From: Liolophura sinensis
Lineage: Eukaryota; Mollusca; Polyplacophora; Chitonida; Chitonidae
Direction: 5' to 3'
NCBI RefSeq assembly: GCF_032854445.1
Contig: NC_088304.1
Location: forward strand, 19,133,850 to 19,197,849
DNA length: 64,000 nucleotides
The notes under the pieces were generated by a model. That model saw only the letters and a list, made by a program, of their open reading frames with translations. It had not been told where the DNA came from and made no database searches. The translations under genes and the position numbers were made by a program. This document shows, piece by piece, positions 25,301 through 36,381 of the stretch; position 1 is the stretch's first letter, and each line of letters begins with the position of its first letter.

Positions 25301-26543
25301 TGTCTTCCACCAGTATGGTGAGCATATATGTACATCACGAGTTTGTAAATTGCCAAAGATCACCGAGCGAGCACACAGGTTTCCTCCCCCCCCAAAACTG
25401 AGCAAGTTCATATTTGCGAAAAATTCTTGAGTATGGTGTTAAACAACCATATAAATAAATAACCTTCCTTCAGTTAATAGCTATTTTCAATCTTTTATTT
25501 ATTTTTTTTTTTCTCAAATGAAATGGTTAATTTTTTTTTCTCAATTGAAATGGGTAATTCGTTTTTTTCTCAAATGAAATGGTTAATTTTTTTGGCAGGG
25601 TTAAAGGATCTAAAATAACATCTTGAATAATTTAATCCTTTTGAAGATATGCAGTATTTCTTTCTGTGTGTTTTATCAGATATTAGAAGGATAGCTCAAC
25701 GGCTCGTATCATTTTTATAGCGCTTGTAGCTCCCAACTTCGAGGCGGAGGCTCTAACCATTAGGCTGTCAAAGCAACCCCAACCCATTAGCATGGTAGAT
25801 ATGCCTGATATAGAATCCAAAACATACACACTTTTCCTGCGTAAGACATTGCGCATAAAACTGTTTTTCTACTAAGCCAAGCAGTTGTACACATATGAAA
25901 ACAGGAAGATGTTTTGCTGCAAGTCAAGTGGAAGGAAGCCAACCAGACTTGAGAGGTGTAATGAGTGTGTTGTTGTTGTATTTGTAGCTTTCTCTTAGTC
26001 AGTCGCAGAACAGGACTGTCTACTGGACACCACGTAACACGATGTATGGTAAATGACCTGAAATATCATCCATGGTTAAGTGGCACATTTTGGCTGATTC
26101 TTAAGAGTTTTATTGATCTTACACAGGTGTTTTGGGGTTTGTTTGGAGGGTAAGATGATATCCCGCTGGAAAAATGGTTTCAGCACCAAAAGTAATATTT
26201 TATTACATTTAATTCCTTCTGAAAATGGAATTATATATTAGGTTATTTACTGTAATTACAGTATGATGTTTAGTGGGACTATGGGATTTTACCACATTAT
26301 TACGTTTGTTTGATTGTGTAAATTGTTTCATTTTCACTGTTGGTGTCACAGGCATCCTGCCCTGGCTGTAAAGACCTGACACAAGAGGTGAACAGATTAA
26401 AACCTCTAACAAAGCGCCAAGACGAAACGATCAGAGATCTACAAGTTGTCTGCACTAAACTAGAGCTTCAGCTGTCGGAACAGGATGAGTTACTCCAACG
26501 ATTTGAGGTAGAGGATCAGTTGAAGTCACTCACCCCTCCTTGA
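19094..26543 (+). CDS. Uncharacterised 323-residue coiled-coil protein (6 exons, joined)
   Basis: Joined exons 19094-19369, 20167-20289, 21443-21601, 23175-23290, 24786-24891 and 26352-26543 give 972 nt ending in TGA, and all phases match. An in-frame TAA 12 bp upstream supports the ATG at 19094. Residues 1-92 are a non-helical basic/polar leader (MAAGKRHLKAVASLGTVNQ). About 93-260 are charged heptads (AKEKQLHSKIANLNKIIEDL; LREEYELKLKCLKEQ; LEELTKELSRVQEDSEIL), predicted to form coiled coil. The last exon opens with ASCPGCKDL, a CxxC pair, followed by more coiled coil and a short SLTPP end. There is no signal peptide or membrane segment. I do not recognise the family; it looks like a structural or ciliary/centrosomal coiled-coil protein, but that is a guess. 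Confidence 0.85.
20167..20289 (+). CDS. Coiled-coil gene exon 2
   Basis: Residues 93-133, 41 codons: IANLNKIIEDLKKQLRLKET with regular heptads. The acceptor is preceded by an unbroken run of about 22 T (20139-20160) then ATACAG. The donor is ATGAAG|GTTTGT, and a SINE starts only about 15 bp after it. Confidence 0.92.
20304..20546 (-). mobile_element. SINE, nearly complete
   Basis: It starts within the tail (TTTAACTCAAGAATATTTTG) and runs to the tRNA head, CCAACTGAGCCATGGAGGCC. It is inserted just behind the donor of exon 2 of the coiled-coil gene. Confidence 0.88.
21078..21372 (-). mobile_element. SINE, full length, diverged
   Basis: From TATTTATTTATTTGATTTGT to CTACCAGTCCATGGAATCCC, with extra bases in the body. 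It ends about 70 bp before exon 3 of the coiled-coil gene. Confidence 0.82.
21443..21601 (+). CDS. Coiled-coil gene exon 3
   Basis: Residues 134-186: EEDYREQIQKERKSHLQTRY, then LAITRSDLHTLREEYELKLK. The acceptor is GTGATAG|GAAGAA and the donor GAACAG|GTATTG, phase 0. Strong coiled-coil composition. Confidence 0.92.
21710..22945. repeat. 30-bp minisatellite in intron 3 of the coiled-coil gene
   Basis: About 40 units of GATAGGTGATATAGGTATCT plus GTTAGCTCTT, with sub-blocks duplicated (22190-22330 repeats at 22320-22450). Each unit carries CAG|GTGATA- and TAG|GTATCT-like sequence, i.e. splice-site-like words. The reverse-strand frame (YHLSRVNRYL repeats) is an artefact of the 30-bp period. Confidence 0.93.
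23175..23290 (+). CDS. Coiled-coil gene exon 4
   Basis: Residues 187-224 plus two bases: KEAELSDLKEQKDDEIARRD, then TLRKLKKQMADALMDNS. The acceptor is TATGCAG|AAGGAG and the donor TCAAA|GTGAGG, phase 2. Confidence 0.92.
23400..23805. repeat. 40-bp minisatellite in intron 4 of the coiled-coil gene
   Basis: About ten copies of GGTCACATTTAAGCCGGTTC plus AGGGTTTTGTCCGTTCACAC, starting about 110 bp after exon 4. Diverged relatives of the unit (GTTCACACGAGC, AAACTGGTTTGAAGCCAC) continue to about 24000. Confidence 0.92.
24786..24891 (+). CDS. Coiled-coil gene exon 5
   Basis: It completes Lys225, then gives 35 residues, RQVQLEELTKELSRVQEDSE through YRNKQQ. The acceptor is TTCTTCAG|AGAACG and the donor CAACAA|GTAAGT, phase 0. 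Confidence 0.92.
24958..25222 (+). mobile_element. SINE, full length
   Basis: Head GGGGGCCTCCGTGGCTCAGT, box B GAGTTCGAGTCC (the best box B in the window), body and tail with GTAAAGCACCAATCAAGTAA. It lies 67 bp after exon 5 of the coiled-coil gene. Confidence 0.93.
26352..26543 (+). CDS. Coiled-coil gene exon 6 (last)
   Basis: 63 residues and a TGA stop. It starts ASCPGCKDLTQEVNRLKPLT with a CxxC pair, continues with ETIRDLQVVCTKLELQLSEQ, and ends VEDQLKSLTPP. The acceptor is GTGTCACAG|GCATCC. No AATAAA was noticed close behind the stop; the first clear one on this strand is near 28286. Confidence 0.9.
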   Translation, partial: ASCPGCKDLTQEVNRLKPLTKRQDETIRDLQVVCTKLELQLSEQDELLQRFEVEDQLKSLTPP

Positions 26544-27089
26544 TGCATCCTGGTGCCCTCATTGATCATTAAGAGAGAAAACTGTGTTTCTTGAGGGATT
26601 GGCAATCAAACATCATTTTTTTTTCGGAGAGCTTTTTGTGCAGGGTAGATTTAGTATTGTCCTTTGCGTTACTTGTTTGAAAACTCAAACAGGTGCTCAA
26701 GTAGGTGCTCAAGAATCTTGCTATATAGAATGGGACATAAGTGTTGATGTTGAGGGAACTGTCCTTCTTGATCGACAGGTGATCAAATCTAATCGTCTTT
26801 TTGTATAACATTTTAAAAATGGTTACTACTTTTTGGTGACATTACTGGAGATTCAAGATGTGAAAGTAGGAATTCGGTAATATTATTGACTTGATTCAAC
26901 AATTCCTTGATCATTAAGATAGGGAATTGTTCTGCGTAGTCCATAAGAGAGGAAACTGTCCTTTTTGATCAGTTAGAAAGGGAACTACATGTACATGAAT
27001 TCTGCTTGATCAGTGACATTTAGAGTATACTGTTTGATATACTAGAGAGGAAACATGCCCCCCTTGATGAATCAAAAAGGGAAATGTGA

Positions 27090-27490
27090 TTGATCTGTGA
27101 GAAAGTGAACTGTCGTTGTTCAGTGAGAAAGGGAACTGTCCGTGATGAATGAGAAAGGCAACTGTCCATGATGATGAGAAAGGGAACTGTTCATGATGGA
27201 TGAGAAAGGGAACAGTCCATGATGAATGAGAAAGGGAACAGTCCATGATGAATGAGAAAGGGAATAGTCCATGATGAATGAGAAAGGAAATAGTCCATGA
27301 TGAATGAGAAAGGAAATAGTCCATGATGAATGAGAAAGGGAACAGTCCATGATGAATGAGAAAGGGAACAGTCCATGATGAATGAGAAAGGGAACAGTCC
27401 ATGATGAATGAGGAAAGGGAACTGTTCATTAGCAATGAGAAAGTGAACAGTCCATGATGAATGAGAAAGGGAACTGTTCATTAGGAATGA
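27090..27490. repeat. 26-bp minisatellite downstream of the coiled-coil gene
   Basis: About 15 copies of GAATGAGAAAGGGAACAGTC plus CATGAT, between 550 and 950 bp past the stop codon. The open frames on the reverse strand are repeat artefacts. It may lie in the 3' UTR of the gene or just beyond. Confidence 0.92.
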
Positions 27491-27713
27491 AACTGTCCTT
27501 GATCAATGAGAAAACAGAGATCAGTGAGAAAACAGTTGAAAACAGAGAAAAGGAACAGGATGAGCTTGCTGTTATCTTTCACATATTGGGGTCATGTGGT
27601 TAGAATTGGCCAGGATTGAGCATATTACTTGCATACAACTAGGTAGAACATCATAGCAGAAGACACGGCTCTGCTATAAAGACGATTACACTGTACTGTT
27701 CACTGTAGGATCT

Positions 27714-27972
27714 ATTTATTTATTTTATTGGTGTTTTATGCCATACTCAAGTATATTTCATTTATGTTATGGCTGCCAGCATTATGGTGGGAGGAAATCG
27801 GGCAAAGACCGTGGGAAACCCACAACTATCCGCAGGTTGCTGGAAGACCTTCCTATGTATCGCTGGATAGGAAGCCAACATGAGTTGGAATTGAACTCAA
27901 AGCAACTGCATTGGTAGGAGGCTCCTGAGTCATTGCACTTACATGCTAACCCCCTCGGCCATGGAGACCCCT
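27714..27972 (-). mobile_element. SINE, full length, diverged
   Basis: From TATTTATTTATTTTATTGG and TTTTATGCCATACTCAAGTA to CCCCTCGGCCATGGAGACCC at the tRNA head. Confidence 0.85.
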
Positions 27973-29960
27973 GTCACTGTTGGAGGCAGTGTTTGTGGGT
28001 AATTGCTGTGTGAGAGGAATACATGCCTGTGGTAGTTTGTTAGAAATCTTGTGTCTTCCACAATATCTCATGATCACGATTCCTTACACACATCATTTCA
28101 TGCCTTTGTGTTGTTTGAGGACGACAGAATCACCTGTCAGAGTGTCAAAGCATTTCTGTACTTTATCTTGTGAACTGTGTCACCCTATGGCATTATAATG
28201 TGGTCATTGAAGAAATTCAATTCACAACAATATGTGTGAAATTCTTTATCTGGTAAACTGTGTCAACACCTATATATAGCATTATAATAAAACAACAAGT
28301 TGCATGCAAATCCACTTACGGCATGATTGTACATGTATATGCATGGTAATCGAAAAGCAATTGCAGGAGGAAAGATGTTTCCACAGCAGATAGATTTTCT
28401 TCTTCATCCCATTGGAGGATATCATTTGGAATGTACAAGTAACACTATTGTCATTATTTAAGTAACAGTATTATCATTGTTAGAGACTTCGAAAAAACAG
28501 TATTATCATTACCGGTATTTGAGATTTACACTATTTAGAAGGCCTGTTGGCCAAATCTTCTAAACGTTCATGTATTACTGATGGTTAGTTGCATAATATT
28601 TAATACTGTTTAATCCAGTCTGAGAGTGAGTGAGTGCTTGGGGGTTTAACCTCGTGCACAACAGTTTTTCAGTCATATGACGACGATCCAGTCTGTGATA
28701 TTCCAGCGAGTGCACTGTAGCTCCCAAATAACAATAATGCTTTTGACTTCTTTCAGTGGCATTTAGAAGTGGAGTTTGACAACAAAACGAATGTAAGAGT
28801 CACAACTACTGTTTATTCAGTGAGATAACAGTACTAGTAACTAAACCGAAACGTCACACACTGAATAAATAGAAGTTGTGATCCATATGTTTATTTTGTT
28901 AATGATACTTTTCCTTTGATGCTTGCCAGTGAGTATGTGTGTATTATAAGGAACATGACAAGTGTGTCACATGGATAATGGGTACAGGTACAGGGAAGCT
29001 GTTCGCTGTACAGTAAACCTCTTTAAACCGAGTTCTTTACCTGGGTGTCCACAGACCATTTTGAGGTACTGTATGATGCAAGCTAGTTTTTTCCTCCGTT
29101 TTGCACAACAGGACTTAGAGATGACAGGGCGTTTGTTGATATATGTATATGAATATTACTTGGATGTACATATCCAGGACAGTCTAGTTATTCATTGTTA
29201 TTTTTTCCTCTTGTTTTATTATTGTAACCACAAATGGCCATCTTCTTGTATATTTATGCCTTTCACAAAATCACAAAGTGAACAATTCCTTTATGTAATA
29301 TCACTTAGAATTTTGTTTTGACTGAGTTTGTTAATGTATTATAAATGTAATGATTGTTAAAGACTGCAAGCCTCTGATAATTTGTATTTTAAACCTTTTA
29401 CTTTAACGAGAACATATATGCTCTTATTACAGTATATACACATATTTTCAGCTTCATTTTAAATGTCGGTTTTGTTGATTGTTTTGTTAAACATTTTACC
29501 ATACATATATGCATGTATATATGTGTACATTTGTACTGTACTTGTGGCCATGTTACATAGTTTCCAAAGCAATTGACCTATTCTTAAAATAAAAAAAAAT
29601 CCCCCATAAATTAGCCCTCTGTAGTCCTGCCTTCAATTTTAAATTTTAAAAAAAATGTCGGTACTTACAATCAAGTAGTGCACCTCTCCCCAGTACATAA
29701 GTCTCAAATTGTGTCCTCCAAATTTTCACCAAACTGTTATTGCAAACATATGAACATATTTCAGAAGTTTCAGTGAAGAACATTTTTGTTTTGTACCTTC
29801 TTTGCACTCAGGAGCTTGGTTAGCATTTTAATATTCCTTAATGAAAGGAATGATATTATGCTGATTTGATTTAAACTTAACATACAGGATCAAATAATGT
29901 TCATCCCCTTATTATTATGCAAGTCACAGGCTGTCAGTGGTTAATTGAGCGCAACTCTTA
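27973..29960. other. Intergenic, no gene seen
   Basis: AT-rich sequence with a small tail fragment of the second SINE family at 28622-28690 (GAGTGAGTGAGTGCTTGGGG, TTCAGTCATATGACGACGAT). A frame of 119 codons at 28962-29321 has no recognisable domain and ordinary base composition, so I do not call it a gene. Confidence 0.4.
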
Positions 29961-30216
29961 ATATTTATTTATTTGATTGGTGTTTTACACAGTACTCAAG
30001 AACATTTCACTTATACGACGGCGACCAGCATTATGGTGGGTGGAAACCGGGCAGAGCCCGGGGGAAGCCCACGGCCATACATGGGAAGGTCTTCCAGCAA
30101 CCTGCGGAGGAAGCCAGAATGAGCTGGACTTGAACTCTCAGCGACCGCATTGGTGAGAGACTCCTGGGTCATTGCACTGCACTAGTGCGCTAACCAACTC
30201 AGCCACGAAGGGCCCA
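29961..30216 (-). mobile_element. SINE with internal inversion
   Basis: Complete from tail to head. The piece 30076-30107 (CATACATGGGAAGGTCTTCC to CCTGCGG) is inverted relative to every other copy, where it reads CCGCAGGTTGCTGG to CTTCCCA. Confidence 0.88.
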
Positions 30217-30395
30217 GCAACCCTTAATATGACACAGTGGGCATTTTCCTCCAACAGTCCTGTTATGAGGGAGAAGTGTACTCTTCCTGGTGTTAGCATC
30301 CTGTGATTTGATAAGATGTTTGGTCTGGTGTCTTTGACTTTTGGTCACCAGTGTTAAGTCTCAGTCCGGGCTTGAACCCCTTATCTACTGCTGAG

Positions 30396-30600
30396 TTATT
30401 TATTTATTTATGTGTTTATTTGAGGTTTTAAGCTGTACTCAATAATGTTTCACTTGTACGACAGCGGCCAGCATTATTGTGGGAGGAAAAGCCCGGCAGA
30501 AACTCTCAACCATCCACAGGTTGCTGGAAGACCTTCCCACGTACATCAGGAGAGGAAGGAAACAAGCATGAGCTGGACTTGAACTCACAGCGACCACATC
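30396..30600 (-). mobile_element. SINE, head truncated
   Basis: TTATTTATTTATGTGTTTATTTG and TTTTAAGCTGTACTCAATAA through the body to CTCACAGCGACCACAT. The tRNA head is lost. Confidence 0.82.
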
Positions 30601-30762
30601 TACTGTTTACGAGGCAGGCTGATATTTTATGCAAGGACAGGTGTGACACATGGGCACGCAGAGCTCACCGATTTCGCAGCGGTGAATGACATTTTTACAT
30701 CGAAAATCCCATACCACAATAGGCTACCAATATGGTGGTGTGTCTGGCATCAATATACTACA

Positions 30763-30842
30763 ATAGGGGAGGTTCGCGTTCGAACTCTTTGTCGCTGAAG
30801 GTGAAAACAGTCTTACTGCATCACTTGTCACAAATGTTAGGC
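30763..30842 (-). repeat. Terminal-repeat-like block, copy 1
   Basis: ATAGGGGAGGTTCGCGTTCG to ACTGCATCACTTGTCACAAA. It is the reverse complement of blocks at 31821 and 32743 and parallel to the one at 32506. Confidence 0.6.
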
Positions 30843-31019
30843 AACCTTTCTTGACTTTGACTTAAAGATCATCTGTCCTACCTTGTTCAGAGGCACAAAG
30901 GGCACCTCTTTCCCCTTGGAACTTTTTAAGTTCTCAAAACATTCAGCTCATCAATTCCTCCATCGTTCGTCTGGTCTAAATAACTTCTTATACACCCCCT
31001 GCCAATAGGTGGAGCATAT

Positions 31020-31640
31020 TATGTTATAGTGAATTTGTCCGTCTGTCCGTCCATATTCGTGTCTGGGCTATAACTTCAACTATTTTCAGTGTAGAGTTTT
31101 AATTTTTGGCCGATACACAGATGATGTGCTGTGACTCACTCTTGTCCATTTTCATGGTTGTCATGGCAACCAGATAGCCATTTTCCTTATATATACTATG
31201 TAAACAGATAGGATTTTGAGTCCTGGCTATAACTCCAACTGTTTTCTGCATAGAGTTTTAATTTTTGGTGGAAGCATACATAAAGTGATGATGATGTCTC
31301 ACAACTCACATTTGTCCATTTGCACGGTCGCCATGGTTACCAGATTGTCATTTTCCAGATATATGCTATATAAATACATGATTTTGTGTCCAGGCTATAA
31401 CTCCCAACTGTTTTCTTTGTAGAATTTTAATTTTTGGTGGATACATAGATACACAGGTGACGATGTGTCACAACTCACATTTGTCCATTTCTGCAGTTCA
31501 TGATAACCAGATTGACATTTTCCTTACACGTCATCTATATGCTATATAAACAGAGATGATTTTGTGTCCCAACTGCATTTTCCACATAAAGCTTTCATTT
31601 TTGATGGACACATTTGCCCACTAGCGCAGTTGTCATGGTA
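31020..31640. repeat. ~165-bp tandem repeat, about four copies
   Basis: Each copy holds GTGTCTGGGCTATAACTTCA-like sequence, TTTAATTTTTGG, ACTCACATTTGTCCATTT and GGTTACCAGATTGTCATTTTC. It begins with GTCCGTCTGTCCGTCC. Non-coding. Confidence 0.75.
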
Positions 31641-31820
31641 CCCACATACCTATCATCAACACCCATGAAGATTCCCCTTAGGGGTTATACTTAACACAGT
31701 GCTGCTGTATTCTTTTGTACATTTCAAGCAAATGCATTTGTTGGGATGTATGTTGTGTTCACCTGAACTCTTGTAAAACTTTACCTATGTACATGTTATA
31801 GTAAACATGATCAAAAATAG

Positions 31821-32572
31821 TCACCCAACATTTTTGACAGGTCACATGATACAGTAGGACTTCATTTTACATTAAGTGCTGAAACTGTTCGAACTCAAGA
31901 CTCTGTTATTGTTTCTGGTTTTCTCCAGTTTCCATAGTTACACTAGATATTATCCATAAACTTGTTGTCATAAAGGTGAAATATTCTCGAGTACAAAGTG
32001 AAACCTGGAAAATATAAATATCCTGATATTTGGATGTTAAAAAAAACAAGAGACATCCTGCTTCTATTCATTTTGTCATTTAATTCTGAGGAGTAATTTG
32101 TCATAAAAGATCATAAAAACTACATGAGTGTTAACACTGCTGCAATACACTTACAGGTTATATATATATATATATATATGGTATCTAATATGTCTATATG
32201 GTATATGATAATGCATAAAAAAGCACAACACAAAAAGAATAAAACTCAATGGTGCCGGCACTCAACAGTCATCCGTGCGAAATTACAACTCATTCTGCTC
32301 TCTAAATCTTGAAGCCCTTAAACTGAACATATATGTAATCAGCGCTTACCTGGCGTATGGTAAAATTAATTCCATGTTTATAACGGTATTGTATAATACT
32401 CTAAATCCAACTGGTTTCATTTCAGTTAGAACATGACTAGGGTTATATGCACAAGGCATGTTAATTACAAACGTGGACCTGCCAAGTTGAACTATGTATC
32501 CATAATAGGGGAGTCTCCTGTTCAAACTCTGTACGCTAAAGGTTTACAATAATTCTACTGTATCATGTTACT
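31821..32572. mobile_element. Candidate non-autonomous inverted-repeat element
   Basis: The left end ACATGATACAGTAGGACTTC and the right end, reverse complemented, ACATGATACAGTAGAATTAT start the same way and stay similar for about 60 bp (…GTTCGAAC…AGACTC). The interior of about 600 bp has no ORF and includes (TA)n at 32160. A TA flanks a CAGTAG core on both sides, as in Tc1/mariner-like elements, but the similarity extends past the TA, so the true ends are unsure. Confidence 0.5.
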
Positions 32573-32742
32573 ATAACACTGGCGTCTGAAAAACATTTCA
32601 CAAGAATAAAGAAGACCAATGATGGAGAAACTTCAGGAGATGAACGTTTGTGAACTAATCAACTTTCTAATAGACAGAGGTGTCCCTTAGTGCCTCTAAA
32701 AAATGATATGGCAGGTGATCAACACATTAATGTCTACAAAGG

Positions 32743-32842
32743 CTGCCTGACATTTTTCACAAGTCACATGATAAAGTCATGACAGTGGGACTGGTTTTTA
32801 CCTATAATGGCAAAAGAGTTCAAACTTGAAACTCCCCGACTG
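32743..32842 (+). repeat. Terminal-repeat-like block, copy 4
   Basis: GCCTGACATTTTTCACAAGT, CACATGATAAAG, a 9-bp insertion, then CAGTGGGACTGGTTTTTACC and GAGTTCAAACTTGAAACTCC. It matches the left block at 31821. No partner to its right was found. Confidence 0.55.
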
Positions 32843-32849
32843 AACTGAT

Positions 32850-34020
32850 TTGGATCAAAGCATCCAGTGCTCAAACCGCAATCCTCTTATTCCACCATCT
32901 CTTGAATTAACGAGCCTTTCAACATTACACTCCAATAATACACTTTAACAATACACCTCAATAATACACCATCAAAGCTTCCATGTCGTATCAACAAAGC
33001 GGCTTGTCCCTGTACAAACCCAACACACCAAACATCAGGCCCCAGGGTCACGAGGCGTTCTTAGACTTGAAAATTTCAAACATTTACTTCGGCCTGTTCC
33101 TTTCTGTTATTCCAGCTGAAATTTGTTTTACGATTATTTACCCAGAATTTACACAGTCACGTGATGTTCTGACTTTGTTATGTAAGAAATAACAATTTTA
33201 AAGCGATTTGAAATTTTGACACATACACACACTAACTATAAGGGCAGATGAAGTAATAGATTCCCTTACAAACCAATGTCCACCTTTAATATGCACGTAA
33301 ATGTACCGTAGGTATAATGACATTTCCTGGTACATACGTTTGTCATGTGATAAAATTCTGTAACAACAGAAGATATTTTGTTTAAAGGTTTCAGTAAAAA
33401 GATTCAATAGTTGAAGACATTTCAGCTTTGCCCTTCTATAAATTGTGAAATGATGTACATATATGTATACAAAAGTTATCATATACCGCTAACCATGTAC
33501 ACACAACATGTACATTTGCAACAATACAAAATATTTAAAAATATTAATAAATCTCTTCTTAACCCCTTCATGTCATGAGTCTGCCAAACTTCACACACTA
33601 CAGCACCGTAACAAGGCAGATGCACAAGCAGCTGCAACTAAACTGTAAAATATGCTACACAGGTAAGTTTCACGTGAACTGATTTTGAGGAGAAAATCCC
33701 AAGCTGTTTGTGAACAACACATAATCAACTGGCATCTTTGTATATACTCCTAAAAAGCTTTCTATCCTGCAGGCCTTGAAAGATGAAGGCACCTGAAAAC
33801 ATACATGTATGACGTGTTCAACTTCTGCTTCTGATTTAACTTTTAAATTTTCTGCACACACCCAGATATGCTATTCTTGGAAAAAAAAAAAAAAAAAAAA
33901 AAAAACAAGAGACCAAAATCGAGGTTCTGAAAAGGATTATGAAATGACCAGGAGGCAATTCCACCTAATTTGGATTAAGAATTCAACCAGCAGCATTTAC
34001 ATGTACCTTCTACACATACG
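32850..34020. other. Intergenic, no gene seen
   Basis: AT-rich, with a run of about 24 A at 33881-33904. No recognisable ORF, RNA or transposon end. Confidence 0.4.
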
Positions 34021-34029
34021 ACTTTTGGA

Positions 34030-34310
34030 ACAAACCCCAACCTGCCAAATACAACTCTTGACATGTCCAGTACAATCTTCAACCTGCCTGATACAACTCT
34101 TGACATGTCCGGTACAAACCCCAACCTGCCTAATACAACTCTTGACAGGTTCAGTACAATCCCCAACCTGCCTGATACAACTCGACAGGTTCAGTACAAT
34201 TCACAGCCTGCCTGACACAGTACAACTCTTGACATGTCCAGTACAATCCCCAACCAGCCAAATACAGTACAACTCTCGACATGTCTAGTACACTCCCCCA
34301 CCTGACTATG
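34030..34310. repeat. ~42-bp minisatellite, about six copies
   Basis: Units of CCCCAACCTGCCTGATACAA plus CTCTTGACATGTCCAGTACA with small insertions. Non-coding. Confidence 0.88.
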
Positions 34311-34319
34311 GTAAATGAC

Positions 34320-35726
34320 CTTAAGTTTCGCCCATAGACTTGGAAAGTGTATCCCATGAATCATTGTGTTGATTGTGGCTCTTACTGGCTAGGCTCCGCG
34401 GGAGAGCATCGCTAGTGATCAGGGGATTATACGGGCACGTCCCGAATGTAAAAAACAAGGTCAGGCTTCACTGGGCAGTTAATCTATGTTCCTACCACCA
34501 AGAGTTCGTGTTTTCTTCAGTTTTAATCACGATGAATTCTAGTAACATATATGCTTGCTTCACAACAGGTGCACCTTAACTGTCTTAGGATCGCCATTTT
34601 ATGATGAATGAGAAATCCGGAGAAAACTCCCTGGAGACTGAGCTTGTACCAAATGAGAACTGAAATTACACCCACAGTAATCATCCTCTGCTACAACCAT
34701 TTAATATGGTTTTGACCTATGTGGCTTGATACCCAATTTGATCTGCAATAAAAACCCCAAAAAAAAAAAAAAAATTTCACAGAAATCCCGAAAAAAAACC
34801 AAATGGATGGCTACATGAATAAATAATTGCCCTGCTTTTCTTGTAATGCTGAAATTTCTACGGCAACCTGGTCATTTAAAGCACCTGCATTCACACCTAT
34901 CCTACACTTAAATAAGCCTAAACCTGAACACTCATACAAAGTGTATATACCACTAGCACCAGAACAGCTGAAACTCTTCCTATCATCACAATGACGTTAA
35001 ACCCCAAACACTCACTCGCTCCTATCATCACAGTAAGTGTACATCGCAAATAACTGCTGTATGATTAACTCTTCAACAAATATTATATCTTCACAAGTAC
35101 TGGTACAAAAACAAATGAGGAATACCTTCATGATCATCACCACTGAGGGTATAGCTGTATGTAAATCTCTGTCAATCATACATTTGTTTCAAGTCTCAAT
35201 ATTAAACATGATCATATTTTTCTCTACAGATTCCTTAATTTCATCACTAAAAAACAACTTTCATCATGAACAAGCCTTTCATGAACTTATGACTTAGAAC
35301 GCTCAGGACAATTAGGAAATTTCCACACTAGTAATTTCATCGGGAATCGTGTCCACACCAATAAATTCATCAGAAGTCATTTTCGACACAAATAACTTCA
35401 TCAACAGCTCCATTATCAACTTAAAAGATTATTTTTGCCATGTATACATTTTCCCTGAACAACTTCAAGAATCTGTGAATAACACAGCCATTTTCTCCTT
35501 CAAACACTGGCATGACATGTGGAAAGTTTCTACAGCACTTCATCAGAACTGCGATCAGTTTGACTAACTTCACAAGTTTCAAACCATTAAAAATAAAAAG
35601 CTTTATCATTAACAAGCTCATCACAAATAACAAATCCAGAAGAAAAAAAAAAACTTCTGCATGGATGACCTTCTCAAGGTGACCTTCAATACAAACAAGT
35701 TGGCACACATGGCTTCAGGATAACTG
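34320..35726. other. Region 3' of SLF1, no gene seen
   Basis: AT-rich, with a slightly GC-richer piece at 34380-34480 (GGCTCCGCGGGAGAGCATCG). Short imperfect repeats around TAATTTCATC and TAACTTCATC occur at 35320-35400. Part may be downstream flank of the SLF1 transcript. Confidence 0.4.
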
Positions 35727-35732
35727 TTTATT
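35727..35732 (-). terminator. Candidate polyadenylation signal of SLF1
   Basis: AATAAA on the minus strand (TTTATT on plus), about 117 nt past the stop codon at 35849. Spacing is plausible for a short 3' UTR. No cleavage evidence is visible. Confidence 0.35.
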
Positions 35733-35848
35733 TCAAACAAATCATGAACAGCATCTTGCTCATCCAATAGAGATTTTTACCTAGCTATTTTAGCTAACAG
35801 ACACAGCCAGATCCAGACAGTTTTAAGAAACTGCAGAAACAAACTGTC

Positions 35849-36381
35849 CTAAAACAGACACAGGCATATCCAAGCTCCAAGTTGCGGTTTCATCTCTCTG
35901 TAGTCCTTCTCTGCACAAATGTGTTTGATGTGCAATCTAAATCGTTCTAGATACAGTCTCAAATTCATGTACACATTCACGTCTTCTTCAAGCTGAGATA
36001 GAGCCTCCTTCAAGCCCTTCTCAGCCAGAAAACTTTCTGATTTTTTAACACTGTACTCAATGGAACTTGCTGACACAGACACCGGCTTCAGGGGCTTCTT
36101 TGGGGTATCATATCCCAGGAACACCTTTAGATCTCCCCTAATGTTCTCCTTGCTAAGTGAGCCATGCAGAGCAGCCTCTGTCAACCTGTTACAGGTGATG
36201 TACAGGCGTAGCTTATTCTGCACAATACAGATGTATCGGAGACAGTCCTCACGAGACACATGTAACCTGGACGGATGTTCCCCCAGGACAGCTGTGTACA
36301 TCTCAGGGGTGGGAACCTCCGATCTCGGAGTGCTAAAACACTCCTGAGAAAATATGAAACTGTTCTGGGAGTCTTGGAAAC
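35849..36381 (-). CDS. SLF1: SLF1 last exon: C-terminal tail
   Basis: 176 codons and a stop. It begins FQDSQNSFIFSQECFSTPRS, continues RLHVSREDCLRYICIVQNKL, then NIRGDLKVFLGYDTPKKPLK and ALSQLEEDVNVYMNLRLYLE, and ends LGAWICLCLF. Mostly helical. The acceptor is ATACTTCAG|GTTTCC. The tail cannot be aligned by eye to human SLF1, whose C-terminus is also helical. Confidence 0.9.

Noticed and set aside
27010..27481. Frames rich in SFIMDCSLSHSSWT on the minus strand
   Set aside because: 26-bp minisatellite read in three frames; all three frames look equally 'coding', which real genes do not.
28962..29321. 119-codon frame on plus strand
   Set aside because: No domain, no splice or start support, and AT-rich composition like its surroundings.
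33809..34288. 159-codon frame with TCPVQSPTCLIQL repeats
   Set aside because: Combines a poly-A-derived lysine run with the 42-bp minisatellite; not a protein.
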